Under the pieces are notes generated by a model that was not told the DNA's origin, searched no databases, and was given only the letters and a program-made list of their open reading frames with translations. From Gemmatimonadaceae bacterium (GTDB lineage Bacteria > Gemmatimonadota > Gemmatimonadetes > Gemmatimonadales > Gemmatimonadaceae), in contig JAHBVT010000001.1 in assembly GCA_019637355.1 (NCBI GenBank), forward strand, positions 1,519,192 to 1,583,191: a DNA stretch of 64,000 nt, read 5' to 3'. Both the position numbers and the translations under genes were made by a program. Below are positions 1 to 12,182 of this stretch, in pieces. Position 1 is the stretch's first letter, and each line of letters begins with the position of its first letter.

Positions 1-361
1 TCACGCCGGCGTCGCCCGTCACCAGGACCCCAGCCGCCGACGGCGGCTCCCCGGGCCGATCCAGCCCGACCAGCTCCCGACTCACCAAGTGCCGCTCGTG
101 CAGCAGCTGCCGCTCCACCGGGCTGCACTCGTCCACCCGCACGAACGCCGCGCTGCGCAAGGTCGGCAACCGCGCCGCGGTCGCCTTCACCTGATGCAGC
201 ACGCGCAGGCGCTCGCCCTCCCGGGCGCGCGTCGGAAACGCGAACCCCGCAAGGTTGCGGGCAAGACGAATCCGGGACGAGAGCACGATGCCCGAATGGG
301 CGCCATTCCCAATCAGCCAGTGCAGGCCGCCGTCCGGCAGCAGCGTGAGGTCCAGGCTCAC
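1..361 (-). CDS. mcsB: Protein-arginine kinase McsB, N-terminal part (cut by window edge)
   Basis: Only the first 120 codons are in the window. McsB phosphorylates arginines on client proteins, marking them for ClpCP degradation in Firmicutes. The visible residues include the phosphagen-kinase-like stretch VLSSRIRLARNL followed by FAFPTRA, typical of McsB near its N terminus. The start is GTG at 361, whose GTGA overlaps the mcsA stop, so the two are translationally coupled as in Bacillus. The catalytic C-terminal half lies outside the window and cannot be checked. The partner ClpC is not visible here. Confidence 0.88.
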   Translation of the reverse strand, partial: MSLDLTLLPDGGLHWLIGNGAHSGIVLSSRIRLARNLAGFAFPTRAREGERLRVLHQVKATAARLPTLRSAAFVRVDECSPVERQLLHERHLVSRELVGLDRPGEPPSAAGVLVTGDAGV

Positions 362-846
362 TCCATCCCCCGAATCTGGTCGCGCAAGGCGGCGGCCTCC
401 TCGAAGGCCTCGCCCTCCACCGCCTTCGCGAGCCGCGAGCGTAGCACCTCCAGGGTGGCCTCTCGCGCGACCAAGTCGGGATCCGCCGCCGCGTGCCGCC
501 ACCCCTCGTGCCGCGTGCTGCCGTGGATGCGGCGCAGCAACTCCCGCAGGCTCTGCTCGAACGCGCCATAGCACTGCGCGCAGCCCAAACGGCCGCTGGC
601 CCGGAAGTCCCGCAACGACGTCCCGCAGTAGGCGCATCGTGCGGCGTCGCCGGGCATCTGGGCCGCCTGTTGCTGCACCGCCTGCAGGAAGTCGCCCAAG
701 GGGTGCTTCGGGACGGCGACGGTGGTCTCGATGCCCCGCGCCGCCGCGCACTGCTCGCAGAGATGGACCTGCGACACCACCGCCTCGACGATCTGCGTGA
801 GGTGCACCACGGCGTCGCGTTCGCGGCAGTTGTCGCAGACCATCAC
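358..846 (-). CDS. mcsA: McsA-like zinc-binding activator of McsB
   Basis: A 162-residue protein with four CxxC pairs (C4/C7, C30/C33, C71/C74, C89/C92) and a C-terminal UVR helical domain at about 129-162. This is the McsA plan: zinc fingers followed by a UvrB/UvrC-type motif. In Firmicutes McsA binds and activates McsB, and its UVR motif is thought to contact ClpC. The start is GTG at 846 or the ATG immediately after it at 843; both overlap the lolD stop. mcsB follows with a 4-nt overlap, which strongly supports the assignment. Confidence 0.88.
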   Translation of the reverse strand: MMVCDNCRERDAVVHLTQIVEAVVSQVHLCEQCAAARGIETTVAVPKHPLGDFLQAVQQQAAQMPGDAARCAYCGTSLRDFRASGRLGCAQCYGAFEQSLRELLRRIHGSTRHEGWRHAAADPDLVAREATLEVLRSRLAKAVEGEAFEEAAALRDQIRGME

Positions 847-1586
847 ACCCCCCCGGCCGAGGGCGGCGCCGGATGCAGGCGGCCGTCCTCCAGGTGCAGC
901 ACCCGATGGGCACGCTCGGCCAACGAGCGGTTGTGCGTGACCACGACGATGCCCAACCCCGACTCGCGCGTCAACTCCGCGAAGAGGTCGTGCAGGCGTT
1001 CGGCGTTGTGATGGTCGAGATTGCCCGAGGGCTCGTCCGCCAGCAGGATCGGCGGCTGCAGCGCCAAGGCGCGCGCGACAGCCGCCCGCTGCTGCTCGCC
1101 ACCCGAGAGTTCCGCCGGTCGATGATGGAGCCGCGCCCCCAAGCCCACGCGCTCGAGCAACTCGGTCGCCCGCGCACGCGCCTCGGCGTCCGATCGCTCA
1201 GCGATGCGCATCGGCATCATCACGTTCTCGAGCGCCGAGAACTCCTTCAGCAGGTGGTGGAACTGGAACACGAAGCCCACGCGTTGGTTGCGGAGCGTCG
1301 CCAAGGCTTCATCGCTGGCCCCTGACGTCGAGCTGCCGCCCAGGCGCACCACGCCCGCATCCGGGCGCTCCAAGGCCCCGACGACGTGCAGGAAGGTGCT
1401 CTTGCCGCTGCCGCTCGCGCCGACCACGGCCACCATCTCGCCGGCGGCGACCGTCAGGTCCACGCCGTCGAGCACGCGCAGCGTCGCGCCGTCGCCGCCG
1501 CGATAGCCCTTCACCACGCCCAGCGCCTCGAGCACCGGTGCGGTTCCGGCTGCGCTCGCGGAAGCGGAGTCGATGGGCGCCGTCAT
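843..1586 (-). CDS. lolD: ABC transporter ATP-binding protein, LolD/MacB-like
   Basis: A 247-residue ATPase. Walker A (GASGSGKST) is at about 56-64, the signature LSGGEQQ at about 161-167 and Walker B plus D-loop ([11 protein letters not shown]) at about 182-192. The family powers LolC/E-type permeases that extract lipoproteins from the inner membrane, or MacB-type exporters. The ATG at 1586 overlaps the permease stop in ATGA, so a longer reading frame upstream is antisense to the permease gene and not used. The first 15 residues are a low-complexity Ala/Ser tail. Lipoprotein release is inferred from the partner gene. Confidence 0.85.
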   Translation of the reverse strand: MTAPIDSASASAAGTAPVLEALGVVKGYRGGDGATLRVLDGVDLTVAAGEMVAVVGASGSGKSTFLHVVGALERPDAGVVRLGGSSTSGASDEALATLRNQRVGFVFQFHHLLKEFSALENVMMPMRIAERSDAEARARATELLERVGLGARLHHRPAELSGGEQQRAAVARALALQPPILLADEPSGNLDHHNAERLHDLFAELTRESGLGIVVVTHNRSLAERAHRVLHLEDGRLHPAPPSAGGV

Positions 1587-2869
1587 TCGCTGCGGATGGC
1601 CTCGATCGGGTAGAGCTTCGCCGCCGTCGCCGCCGGATGCAGCGTCGCCAGCACGGCGACGCCCACGCTCAGCAACAGGATGATGCCGACGTCGAAGACT
1701 TCCAGTCGCACCGGCAAGTGATCGATGAAGTACACCGACGGGTCCAGCGCGATCAGCTTCCAGCGCTCGAGCGCGAGGCCGGTGCCGAGTCCGAGCGCCA
1801 ACCCGATGCCCGTTCCCACCGCGCCGATGAACATGCCCTGCAGCAGGAAGATCCGGCGGATCGAGTCGGCGCGCATCCCCATCGCCTTCAGGATGCCGAT
1901 CTCCCGCGTCTTGTCGCGCACGACCATCGTGAGCGTGCTCACGATGTTGAACGCCGCGACCATAATGATCAGCGCGAGGATGACGCTCATCCCCAGCTTC
2001 TCGAGCTTGAGTGCGCGGAACAGCGAGCTGTTCTGCTGCTGCCAATCTTCGGCCCGGTACGGCCAGCCCAGCAGCTCGACGATGCGCGCCGCGACGTCGG
2101 GCGCCACCCAGCGATCCGTCGTCTTGACCTCGAGTCCGGTCACCGCGGAGTCCAAGCCGGCCAGACGCTGCGCATACTCGAGCGGGACGTAGGCGTAGTT
2201 GTTGTCGTACTCGTACATCAGCGTTTCAAAGGTCCCAGTCACCTCGAACTGCTGCACCACGACGCCGCGCGCGAAGGCGCCCAGCGGACCCGCCCCGCCG
2301 ATCGCCTGCCCGATGGCGCTCGACGAGTTCGCGCCCGCGGTCACGATCGTGATGCGCATTCCTGGGTAGGCGCCGAGGCGGTCCGCCAACAACCGTCCGA
2401 GCACGACGCCGTTCGTCAGTGAATCGGTGGTGACGAAGCTGAACGCCCCCGGCGCCGCGTGGTCGCGGATCGTCGTGACCTGTGCCGACGCCGAGTCCCC
2501 CGGCAGGATCCCCGCCACCGTGACCGACTCGTGGTGACCGCGGCCGGCCGTCGCCAGACCCTGGGTGATCACGAACGGCGCCACGCGCACGACGTCGCCC
2601 ACACCCTCGACCCGCGCCTGCGCCTCCTGCCAGCGCTCCATCCGCAGCGACTCGCCATAGGTGAGCACGCGGATGTCCGGGCTGCCGACGAGGATCTTCT
2701 CCCGCAGGTCCGTCTGCAGACCGTTCATCACGCCCATAATCACGATGAGCGCGCTCACGCCGACGGCCACGCCCGCCACCGCGATCACCGAGATGAACGA
2801 CAGCAACCGCGACCCGCGACGGCTGCGCAGGTAGCGCCAGGCAATCGAGAGTTCGAGCCCGCGCATCAC
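1583..2869 (-). CDS. LolC/LolE family lipoprotein-releasing permease
   Basis: A 428-residue inner-membrane permease with the FtsX/LolC topology: a membrane segment at about 25-50 (start of the LolC/E motif, ending MGVMNGLQ), a large periplasmic domain at about 50-290, and three C-terminal membrane segments at about 290-415. In Gram-negatives without separate LolC and LolE a single permease can form a homodimer (LolF type). It overlaps lysS (GTGA at 2869-2866; the ATG at 2866 is an alternative start) and lolD. Whether the complex acts on lipoproteins or another substrate is inferred from homology. Confidence 0.82.
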   Translation of the reverse strand: MMRGLELSIAWRYLRSRRGSRLLSFISVIAVAGVAVGVSALIVIMGVMNGLQTDLREKILVGSPDIRVLTYGESLRMERWQEAQARVEGVGDVVRVAPFVITQGLATAGRGHHESVTVAGILPGDSASAQVTTIRDHAAPGAFSFVTTDSLTNGVVLGRLLADRLGAYPGMRITIVTAGANSSSAIGQAIGGAGPLGAFARGVVVQQFEVTGTFETLMYEYDNNYAYVPLEYAQRLAGLDSAVTGLEVKTTDRWVAPDVAARIVELLGWPYRAEDWQQQNSSLFRALKLEKLGMSVILALIIMVAAFNIVSTLTMVVRDKTREIGILKAMGMRADSIRRIFLLQGMFIGAVGTGIGLALGLGTGLALERWKLIALDPSVYFIDHLPVRLEVFDVGIILLLSVGVAVLATLHPAATAAKLYPIEAIRSE

Positions 2870-4383
2870 TCCGGCCGCATCAGCGGGAACAGGATCACGT
2901 CGCGGATGTGCGGCGTGTCCGTGAGGTACATAAAGAGGCGGTCCAGCCCGATGCCGACGCCGCCCATCGGCGGCATCCCGTATTCCATCGCGCGCAGGTA
3001 GTCCTCGTCCACCCCCGTCGCCTCCTCGTCACCCGCCGCCTTGAGCCGCGCCTGCGCCTCGAAGCGCGCCCGCTGGTCCAGCGGGTCATTGAGCTCGGAG
3101 AACGCGTTGGCCAGCTCCTTCCCCTTGGCGAAGAGCTCGAAGCGCTCCGTCAGGCCTGGCTTCGTGCGGTGCGGCTTGGCCAGCGGCGAGAGCTCGACCG
3201 GATAGTCGAGCACGAAGGTCGGCGTGTCGATCTTGCTCTCCACGTGATGCTGGAAGAGCTCGTCCATCAGCTTCGGACGCGAGAGCTTCGGGATGTCGTG
3301 GACGCCGGCCTGCTCCGCCGCCGTCGCGAGCTGCGCGTCGCTGAGCTGCATCGCGTCCGCCACGCCGAGCGCCTGCGACAGCGCCGGCACCCACTCGATG
3401 CGCGGGAACGGCACGACGAACTCCGGCACCGGGCCCGCCTCGGTCCCGTCGAGGCGCGTGCGCGGCGCGTCGCCCAGTGTCTCGCGCACCGCCGTGGCGG
3501 CCGTGATCAGCAGTTGCTCCACGCGGCCCATCATCACCGTGTAGTCGGCGTAGGCCTCGTAGAACTCCAGCATCGTGAACTCCGGATTGTGCGTCCGGTC
3601 GATGCCCTCGTTGCGGAAGTCGTGGCCGATCTCGTACACGCGGTCGAAGCCCCCCACGACGAGGCGCTTCAGGTACAGCTCGTCCGCGATGCGCAGGTAG
3701 AGCGGCATATCCAGCGCATTGTGGTGCGTCGTGAACGGTCGCGCCGCCGCGCCGCCATACAGCGGCTGCAGCACCGGGGTCTCGACCTCGAGGTAGCCCA
3801 GCTCGTCCAGCGCGCGGCGGATCGCCGTCGTCATCCGCGAGCGCGCGGCGAAGTGTCGCCGCACCTCCGGGTGCACCGCGAGGTCCGCGTAGCGCTGCCG
3901 CGAGCGCTGCTCGCCGTCGGCGAACCCCGAGTGGCGCACGGCCTTGCCGTCCACCTGCTCTTCCTTGCCGAAGGGCAGCGGGCGCAGCGACTTCGCGAGC
4001 AGCGTCGCCTGCGTCACGTGCACCGTGACTTCGCCAGTGCGCGTGCGGAACAGGTAGCCCTCAACGCCGACCACGTCGCCCAGGTCGAACAGCTCGACCA
4101 GCGCGAAGGCCTCGCCCAGCACATCCTTCTTGAAGTAGAGCTGGATGCGGCCGGTGTCGTCGGCGACGTGCGCGAAGATCGTCTTGCCGTGCCCGCGCAG
4201 CGCCACCAGGCGCCCCGCCACGCGCACCGTCGGCCCCTGCTCCGCCTCGCCCAGTAGCGGCAGCGCCGCGCCACAGCCGTGCGTGCGGTCGTAGGAGTAG
4301 GCAAACGGCGCGACGCCGAGCGCCGCGAGGGCCTCGAGCTTCTCGCGCCGCGCGCGCATCACGTGGTTGAGTTCGTCGCTCAT
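2866..4383 (-). CDS. lysS: Lysyl-tRNA synthetase, class II
   Basis: A 505-residue enzyme that charges tRNA-Lys. The N-terminal anticodon-binding OB fold covers about 50-150. Class II motif 2 is seen around [18 protein letters not shown], and motif 3 near the C terminus as [13 protein letters not shown]. Length fits bacterial LysS (about 500). The ATG start lies 7 bp after the prfB stop, and the lysS stop overlaps the permease start. The prfB-lysS pairing also occurs in E. coli and many other bacteria, which supports both calls. Confidence 0.96.
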   Translation of the reverse strand: MSDELNHVMRARREKLEALAALGVAPFAYSYDRTHGCGAALPLLGEAEQGPTVRVAGRLVALRGHGKTIFAHVADDTGRIQLYFKKDVLGEAFALVELFDLGDVVGVEGYLFRTRTGEVTVHVTQATLLAKSLRPLPFGKEEQVDGKAVRHSGFADGEQRSRQRYADLAVHPEVRRHFAARSRMTTAIRRALDELGYLEVETPVLQPLYGGAAARPFTTHHNALDMPLYLRIADELYLKRLVVGGFDRVYEIGHDFRNEGIDRTHNPEFTMLEFYEAYADYTVMMGRVEQLLITAATAVRETLGDAPRTRLDGTEAGPVPEFVVPFPRIEWVPALSQALGVADAMQLSDAQLATAAEQAGVHDIPKLSRPKLMDELFQHHVESKIDTPTFVLDYPVELSPLAKPHRTKPGLTERFELFAKGKELANAFSELNDPLDQRARFEAQARLKAAGDEEATGVDEDYLRAMEYGMPPMGGVGIGLDRLFMYLTDTPHIRDVILFPLMRPE

Positions 4384-4390
4384 CGTCTGC

Positions 4391-5504
4391 CTACGCCGCG
4401 GCGCCCGAGGCGCCCTGCTTGAGGAATGCCTCGATGAACGGATCGATCGCCCCGTCCATCACCTTGTGCACGTCCGTCACCTTCAGCTCCGTGCGATGGT
4501 CATTGACCATCGTGTACGGCTGGAACACATAGCTGCGGATCTGCGAGCCGAACGACACGTCCATCTTGTTCGCGTCCATCGCCGCCTTCACCGCCGCCTG
4601 CTTCTCGATCTCGCGTTGGTACAGCTTGTTCTTCAGCTGCTTCATACACGTCGCCTTGTTCTTGAACTGCGAGCGCTCCGACTGCGACGCCACCACGATC
4701 CCCGTCGGCAGGTGCGTGATGCGCACCGCCGAGCTGGTCTTGTTCACGTGCTGGCCGCCGGCCCCCGAGGCCCGGTAGACGTCGATCCGCAGGTCCTCTT
4801 CGCGGATCTCGATGTTGATCTCCTCGTTCACCACCGGGTACACGAACACCGACGCGAAGCTCGTGTGCCGTCGCGCCTGCGAGTCGAAGGGCGAGATCCG
4901 CACCAGGCGGTGCACGCCGCTCTCCGGTCGCAGGAAGCCGTACGCGTACTCCCCCTTGATCTCCAGCACCGCGCCCTTGATGCCGGCCTCCTCGCCCTCG
5001 GACAGGTCGATGATGTCCACCCCGAAGCCCTTCCGCTCCGCCCAGCGGGTGTACATCCGCATCAGCATCTGCGCCCAGTCCTGCGCCTCGGTGCCACCGG
5101 CGCCAGCGCTGATCTCCAGCTGCGCATCGCGGAAGTCATCGCGCCCCTGCAGTAGCGTCTTGAGCTCGAAGGCGTCCGTCTCCTCCCGGATCGCCGCCGC
5201 CTCGCGTGCCACCTCAGCCGCCATCGCCTCATCCGGCTCGAGGGCCAGGAGCTCGAGCAACTCGCGGGTGCTCGTCAGTCGGGCCGAGAGCCGGTCCCAC
5301 GGCTCGATCCACCCTTTCAGCGTCTTTACCTCCTGCACCGTCTCCCGCGCGCGCTCCTGGTTGTTCCAGAAGCCGCCGTCGCTCATATCGTGCTCGAGGG
5401 CGTTCAGGCGCTCGCGCTTGCGATCCAGGTCAAAGGTACCTCCGGAGCTCGACCAGTCGCGCTTCGTCGTGCGTCAGGGAGGCCTGCAGGGCGGATTCGG
5501 ACAT
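4391..5504 (-). CDS. prfB: Peptide chain release factor 2 with programmed +1 frameshift
   Basis: RF2 reads UGA and UAA. The gene starts at ATG 5504 and reads 24 codons to CTT (5435-5433), followed by an in-frame TGA (5432-5430) and then C: the classic CTT TGA C slippery site. A Shine-Dalgarno-like GGAGG sits just before it. After a +1 shift translation resumes at GAC (5431-5429) and gives a 370-residue product, close to the usual 365. The anticodon-mimic tripeptide SPF falls at about 204-206 and the catalytic GGQ at about 249-251. The frameshift autoregulates RF2: low RF2 lets the ribosome pause and shift. A simple ORF call from 5386 would miss the first 39 residues. Confidence 0.96.
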
Positions 5505-5528
5505 CGGGGAGACTCAGGGTGAAACGCG

Positions 5529-5562
5529 GCGAGCCGTGTGCAGCGTGGCGCACACGGCTCGC
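5529..5562 (-). terminator. Perfect 13-bp hairpin upstream of prfB
   Basis: Arms 5529-5541 and 5550-5562 are exact inverted repeats with an 8-nt loop. It lies between the end of the zinc-ribbon gene (minus) and prfB, so it is a likely terminator of the upstream operon. The minus-strand sequence after it has only TTT, so the U-tract is weak. It could instead be a leader structure of prfB. I see no convincing sigma-70 promoter in the 118-bp gap. Confidence 0.5.
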
Positions 5563-5622
5563 GGCGACTGCGCGAAAGATAGCCATCCGCCGCGGGACTT
5601 CGTAGCCCTGCGGCCGCCCGAC

Positions 5623-6666
5623 CTAGAACATCTTCTGGCCGCCGGCCAGCAGGTCGTTGAGGGCTTCCTGGAAGTGCGACGTGGAATCCGCAAACTCCTT
5701 GCCCACCTGGTCCACGTACTCCTCGTAGCTCTTCTTGATCTCTTCCTTGAACAGTGCCTTCAACGTCCCGTCCTTGAGCCCCTGCTCTCGCTTGTCCGGC
5801 AGGTAGGCCATCATATCCGAGACCAGTGCGCGAGCCAGCCGCCGCGCCTTCAGGTTCGGATCGTTGGACAGGAACGGATTTACCGGCTTCCGCCCAGGGG
5901 CCCCCGCCGCGGGCGCCGCGGGCTTGGCCGCTTGCGAGACCCGCGGAATCGACAGCGGCGACGGTGACGCGGCAGGCGCCGACACCGCTGGGGCTGCAGC
6001 CGCAGGCTTGGCCGGCTGAACTGGCGGTGGCACGGTCGACCGAGCGAGCGACGGGCGCGCCGCCGGACGGACTGGAGTCGGCATCACAGGCCGCGCCGGG
6101 GGCGCGCCCGCAGCGGGTGGCTTCGGCGCCAGCGGGGACGGCGTCAACGCCCGCGCCGGGGGCGGCATCACAGGCCGCGCCGCTGGCGGAGGAGCCACGG
6201 GCGGCACGGCGGGAGGCACCGCCTGCGCCGGCACCTGCGGTGTCATCAGCGGCGGGCGGGCCTGCGTCGTGCGCCCCGGTGCGCTGGGGGCCGTCGGTCG
6301 GGGCGGCGTCGACGGAATGGCCGCACCGGGAATGGGCGGCGTCAGCTTCCCCGCCGAGGTCCGCAACGGCGGCGCCGGACGCGAAGCCGGCGCTGCCGCG
6401 GGCACCGGCACTGCGGCCGGCGGGAGCGGAGGGGTGGCGGCTGCGGGGGGACGAACCGGCGTGGCGGTGACACGCGGCGCCGTAGGAGCGGCCGGGGCCA
6501 TCGGTGTCGGCGTCGATGGGCGCTGCGTCGCAACGCCCAGGCCTGCCATCGCCCCCACCCGCAAAACCGCGCCGCAGACCGAGCACCGGGCCCGGATCCC
6601 GCCGGCAGGCACCTTGGCCGGATCCACCCGGAACACCGACTGGCACTCCCCGCACGTCACGTTCAA
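5623..6666 (-). CDS. Zinc-ribbon protein with long Pro/Ala linker
   Basis: A 347-residue protein in three parts. Residues 1-37 form an MJ0042-type zinc ribbon (C5, C8, C28, C31). Residues about 40-255 are a Pro/Ala-rich, probably disordered linker. The C-terminal 85 residues form a helical domain resembling tails of zinc-ribbon proteins in deltaproteobacteria. Function is unknown. The start is read as TTG at 6666, overlapping the upstream stop in TTGA; GTG at 6660 is an alternative. It is coupled to the diguanylate-cyclase-like gene, hinting at a signalling or regulatory role. Confidence 0.75.
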   Translation of the reverse strand: MNVTCGECQSVFRVDPAKVPAGGIRARCSVCGAVLRVGAMAGLGVATQRPSTPTPMAPAAPTAPRVTATPVRPPAAATPPLPPAAVPVPAAAPASRPAPPLRTSAGKLTPPIPGAAIPSTPPRPTAPSAPGRTTQARPPLMTPQVPAQAVPPAVPPVAPPPAARPVMPPPARALTPSPLAPKPPAAGAPPARPVMPTPVRPAARPSLARSTVPPPVQPAKPAAAAPAVSAPAASPSPLSIPRVSQAAKPAAPAAGAPGRKPVNPFLSNDPNLKARRLARALVSDMMAYLPDKREQGLKDGTLKALFKEEIKKSYEEYVDQVGKEFADSTSHFQEALNDLLAGGQKMF

Positions 6667-7655
6667 GTCCGATCCCCCGCGTTGGCCGACCGATGGTTCG
6701 GCAACGGTGTGTCGCTGGCCGGACCGTCGCCGCGACGGTCCACCGAGTACACCGAGCCGTGCAGTGTCTTCGCGTAACTCTTCATCTCCGTCGCCAGCTC
6801 GCTGACCTGCCCCGCGTGCGCGAAGACGCGCCGCTCGTTGGTCACCACTCCCACCGAGAGCGTCATCAACGGCACCTTGTGCAACTGGCCGCGCCGATCC
6901 TTGCCGAAATAATAACCTGCCCGTCGATCCTGCTCCGAGTACTGGTACGGAATCAACGTATCGAAGACCTCGACCACCGTGCCGCAGGTGGTCACGATAT
7001 CGTCCACCGGAATAATGAACAGAAAGTCATCGCCGCCGATGTGCCCCACAAACCCCCGCTCCCCACAAATCCCCTTCACGATGTCGTGCAGGATCCGCGA
7101 CAGGATGCGAATCACGCGGTCGCCGTCGTAGTAGCTGTAGCGATCGTTGTATTCCTTGAAGTGGTCGAGGTCAGCATAGCACACCGCGAACGGTACCTTC
7201 GCCTCGATGCGCCGCGTCATCTCCTGCTCAATCTCGATGGTTCCCGGCAAGCGCGTGGACGGGTGCACGAAGGTGTCGCGGTCGCTGCGCCGCAGCATCG
7301 CATCCAGGCGCAACGTCACCTCGTGCGCCCCGAGCCCCTCACGCAGCACTTCGTCTGCGCCGGCATCGAACGCCGCGGCAAAGGAGGCGTCGTCATCCCG
7401 GCTCGCCAACATCACGGGCACAATCCCCGTGAAGGAGTCCTGCTTCAGTCGGCGGCACATCTTGAGCGCCGCCACCGGGTGCTGCCGTGCGTCCACCAGT
7501 ACGAGGCGCGGGCGCCCGCGCAGGGCTACCTGCATCACCTCGTCGGCGTCGCTGAACCGCCGCGTCGGGACGCTGCGGCTCTCCAGCCACGCCCGGATCG
7601 AATCCGGCAACGGCTGGCCATCGGGGGTGAACAGCAGTGCGGCGCTCTGGGACAC
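6663..7655 (-). CDS. REC-like/GGDEF protein with GGDDF signature
   Basis: A 330-residue protein. The N-terminal 120 residues look like a receiver domain with a possible phospho-acceptor D55 (LVLVDARQ), but the usual acidic pair and the conserved Lys are not evident. A GGDEF-type domain covers about 135-305: it has the DLDHFKEYND metal/substrate motif (about 162-171) and GGDDF (207-211) in place of GGDEF. No RxxD inhibitory site precedes it. It may be an active diguanylate cyclase making c-di-GMP, or a degenerate nucleotide sensor. Start is GTG at 7655, behind a TTGACA promoter. Confidence 0.82.
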   Translation of the reverse strand: MSQSAALLFTPDGQPLPDSIRAWLESRSVPTRRFSDADEVMQVALRGRPRLVLVDARQHPVAALKMCRRLKQDSFTGIVPVMLASRDDDASFAAAFDAGADEVLREGLGAHEVTLRLDAMLRRSDRDTFVHPSTRLPGTIEIEQEMTRRIEAKVPFAVCYADLDHFKEYNDRYSYYDGDRVIRILSRILHDIVKGICGERGFVGHIGGDDFLFIIPVDDIVTTCGTVVEVFDTLIPYQYSEQDRRAGYYFGKDRRGQLHKVPLMTLSVGVVTNERRVFAHAGQVSELATEMKSYAKTLHGSVYSVDRRGDGPASDTPLPNHRSANAGDRT

Positions 7656-7681
7656 TCGGTCAGCGCTGGGGTGAAGGGGGA

Positions 7682-7710
7682 AACGTAGGTTCTCCCGAGA
7701 GTAGTGTCAA
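7682..7710 (-). promoter_or_regulatory. Sigma-70-type promoter of the GGDDF gene
   Basis: On the minus strand a perfect -35 TTGACA (7710-7705), 17-bp spacer and a weaker -10 TACGTT (7687-7682). The inferred transcript starts near 7675, about 20 nt before the GTG start. This would drive the GGDDF and zinc-ribbon genes. Not tested experimentally. Confidence 0.6.
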
Positions 7711-7753
7711 ACTAAGCATTGACAAGCAGTTGCACGTCTTGGCACCCCTGGCG

Positions 7754-7939
7754 TCAGCGGGACGCGAGCGGTATGCCGCGCTCGGCCAGAAGCACCGGAA
7801 TCCCACCCTCGATGGGGTAGACGAGCCCGCAGGCGTCGCAGGCCAGGCCGTGTGCCTCGGCGTCCGCCGCGTCCCGCAACGGGCCGCGGCACCGAGGGCA
7901 CACCAGCAGCGCGCGTACGGCCGGGGGGAGGGGGGTCAT
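7754..7939 (-). CDS. Trm112-family zinc-ribbon protein
   Basis: A 61-residue protein with a C14/C17 and C34/C37 zinc ribbon and the typical ending YPIEGGIPVLL. It matches the Trm112/YcaR family. Eukaryotic Trm112 activates several methyltransferases; bacterial members are mostly uncharacterised, and some are near lpxK or kdsB. The start is ATG 7939, overlapping era in ATGA. A longer frame upstream to 8002 only runs inside era. Its role is unknown; the coupling to era suggests co-expression with ribosome assembly. Confidence 0.85.
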   Translation of the reverse strand: MTPLPPAVRALLVCPRCRGPLRDAADAEAHGLACDACGLVYPIEGGIPVLLAERGIPLASR

Positions 7940-8820
7940 CGCCGAGGTTCCTCGGGCATCGCGAAGCCCAGCCGGGCCAGTGCGTGGATGTCCTTCCGCC
8001 AATTCTTCAGCTCCTTGACCCAGAGGTCGAGGTAGATGGGGCGCCCGACGAGCGGCTCGATGCGCGCGCGCGCCGCCTGCCCGATCGCCTTGATGCGACT
8101 GCCGCCGGCGCCGATCACGATGCGCTTCTGGCTCTCGCGCTCCACATAGAGCACCGCCCGAATGTACACAGGATCCTCACTTTCCCGAAACTCATCGATG
8201 CCGACGGCGATGCCGTACGGCACTTCGTCCTCCAGCTGTTCGAGGACCGTCTCACGCAGGAACTCGGCCACGAAGAAGCGTAGGTGCTGGGTCGAGACGT
8301 CGTCCTGGTCGTAGAGGAACGGACTCTGCGGCAGTCGCGCGCGGACCGCAGCGAGCAACGCCTCGACGCCCTCCCCTGTGGCGGCGGACACCCAGAGCCC
8401 GTCGGGCGCCAGCGCCGCCAGCTCCTCGCGGCGAACCGCGGACACTTCATCGAGTTTGTTGAACACGACCAGCACCGGGGCGCGGGGCGCCTGCGGCAGC
8501 TGGGCCAGCGCCATCAGGTCCTCGGGCTTGTCGCGCGTCGCGTCCACGAGATAGAGGATGACATCGGCGTCCTCGATGGCCTTGTGCGCGCTGTGCAGCA
8601 TCGCGCGGTGCAGCGCGTAGCGCGGCTCGAGCAGCCCTGGCGTGTCGAGAAAGATGATCTGTGACGTCTCGTCGCTGAGGATTCCGACGACCCGCTCCCG
8701 CGTGGACTGCGGCTTGGGCGACACGATGGCCAGCCGCTCGCCGACGAGGCGATTGAGCAGCGTGCTCTTGCCGGCGTTGGGCCGACCGACGAGGGTGACG
8801 AATCCGGCGGAGGTAGCCAT
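7936..8820 (-). CDS. era: GTPase Era
   Basis: A 294-residue GTPase that binds the 3' end of 16S rRNA during 30S maturation. G1 is GRPNAGKST near residue 12, G3 DTPGL near 60, G4 NKLD near 120, and a C-terminal KH domain (about 200-290) holds the GxxGxxI-type loop (GAGGSRIKAIG). The ATG at 8820 fits the family N terminus (ATSAGFVTLVGRPN); a 25-residue upstream extension to 8895 would cross the rrn terminator and is rejected. It lies just downstream of the rrn operon on the same strand. Confidence 0.96.
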   Translation of the reverse strand: MATSAGFVTLVGRPNAGKSTLLNRLVGERLAIVSPKPQSTRERVVGILSDETSQIIFLDTPGLLEPRYALHRAMLHSAHKAIEDADVILYLVDATRDKPEDLMALAQLPQAPRAPVLVVFNKLDEVSAVRREELAALAPDGLWVSAATGEGVEALLAAVRARLPQSPFLYDQDDVSTQHLRFFVAEFLRETVLEQLEDEVPYGIAVGIDEFRESEDPVYIRAVLYVERESQKRIVIGAGGSRIKAIGQAARARIEPLVGRPIYLDLWVKELKNWRKDIHALARLGFAMPEEPRR

Positions 8821-8860
8821 ACGGATGGAGACGAGCCACGAGGGGGAAACGGAACGCACG

Positions 8861-8892
8861 AAGGCCCCAGCCGAGTGAACGACTGGGGCCTT
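8861..8892 (-). terminator. Rho-independent terminator of the rrn operon
   Basis: Perfect 10-bp inverted repeat (8861-8870 with 8883-8892), GC-rich, 12-nt loop, 9 bp after the 5S rRNA. The minus-strand tail is T-containing (TTCGTGCG then TTCCGTTT) rather than a pure U-run. Position right behind 5S makes the call safe. Confidence 0.85.
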
Positions 8893-8901
8893 CAATGAGG
8901 T

Positions 8902-9017
8902 GCCGGCGACGGCCTACTCTCCCGCGTCCTCTCGGACGGAGTACCATCGGCGCTGTAGGGCTTAACGATCGTGTTCGGGATGGGAACGAGTGTGGCCCCT
9001 ACGCTCTAGTCGCCAGC
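8902..9017 (-). rRNA. rrf: 5S ribosomal RNA
   Basis: About 116 nt on the minus strand. The ends pair (GCTGGCGAC with GTCGCCGGC, one G-U) as the 5S terminal helix. Internal stretches CCATCCCGAAC and GCGGGAGAGTAGG are hallmark 5S sequences. Ends are estimated from the helix. Confidence 0.94.
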
Positions 9018-9025
9018 GAAGTGGA

Positions 9026-9066
9026 GACAACGGAGGAGATGGTAGTGTTCGTGTAGTGGCGAATCG
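9026..9066 (-). repeat. 3' arm of the 23S rRNA processing stem
   Basis: Reverse complement of 12183-12220: 9 bp, a 2-nt bulge, then 17 bp (around ATGGTAGTGTTCGTG) and 6 more near the base. In the pre-rRNA this long helix brackets the 23S, as in the RNase III substrate of E. coli. It sits between the 23S and 5S genes. Confidence 0.82.
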
Positions 9067-9130
9067 TACGATTGTTAGATCGTGCGAAGCTCTGCGGTTG
9101 TATTCCTGCCCAGTTTCGAGAAACTGGGGA

Positions 9131-12085
<2,955 letters not shown>

Positions 12086-12182
12086 ACAATATCTAGTCCA
12101 GCAGAGCACGCGCGATCTACAACGAGTGTACAGAAATCGGTGTGCTGCTTGCGCAGCATACGTCGAAATATGTCACTAGTGT

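Noticed and set aside
421-437. Independent batE start inside the BatD-BatE frame (protein residues 421-437)
   Set aside because: A GTG and a lipoprotein-like signal are present there, but there is no stop codon separating the parts, so a fusion is the simpler reading. A second internal start cannot be excluded.
5387-5504. prfB read as a pseudogene because of the early TGA
   Set aside because: The CTT TGA C slip site with an upstream Shine-Dalgarno-like GGAGG and a conserved joined N terminus explains the stop as programmed frameshifting.
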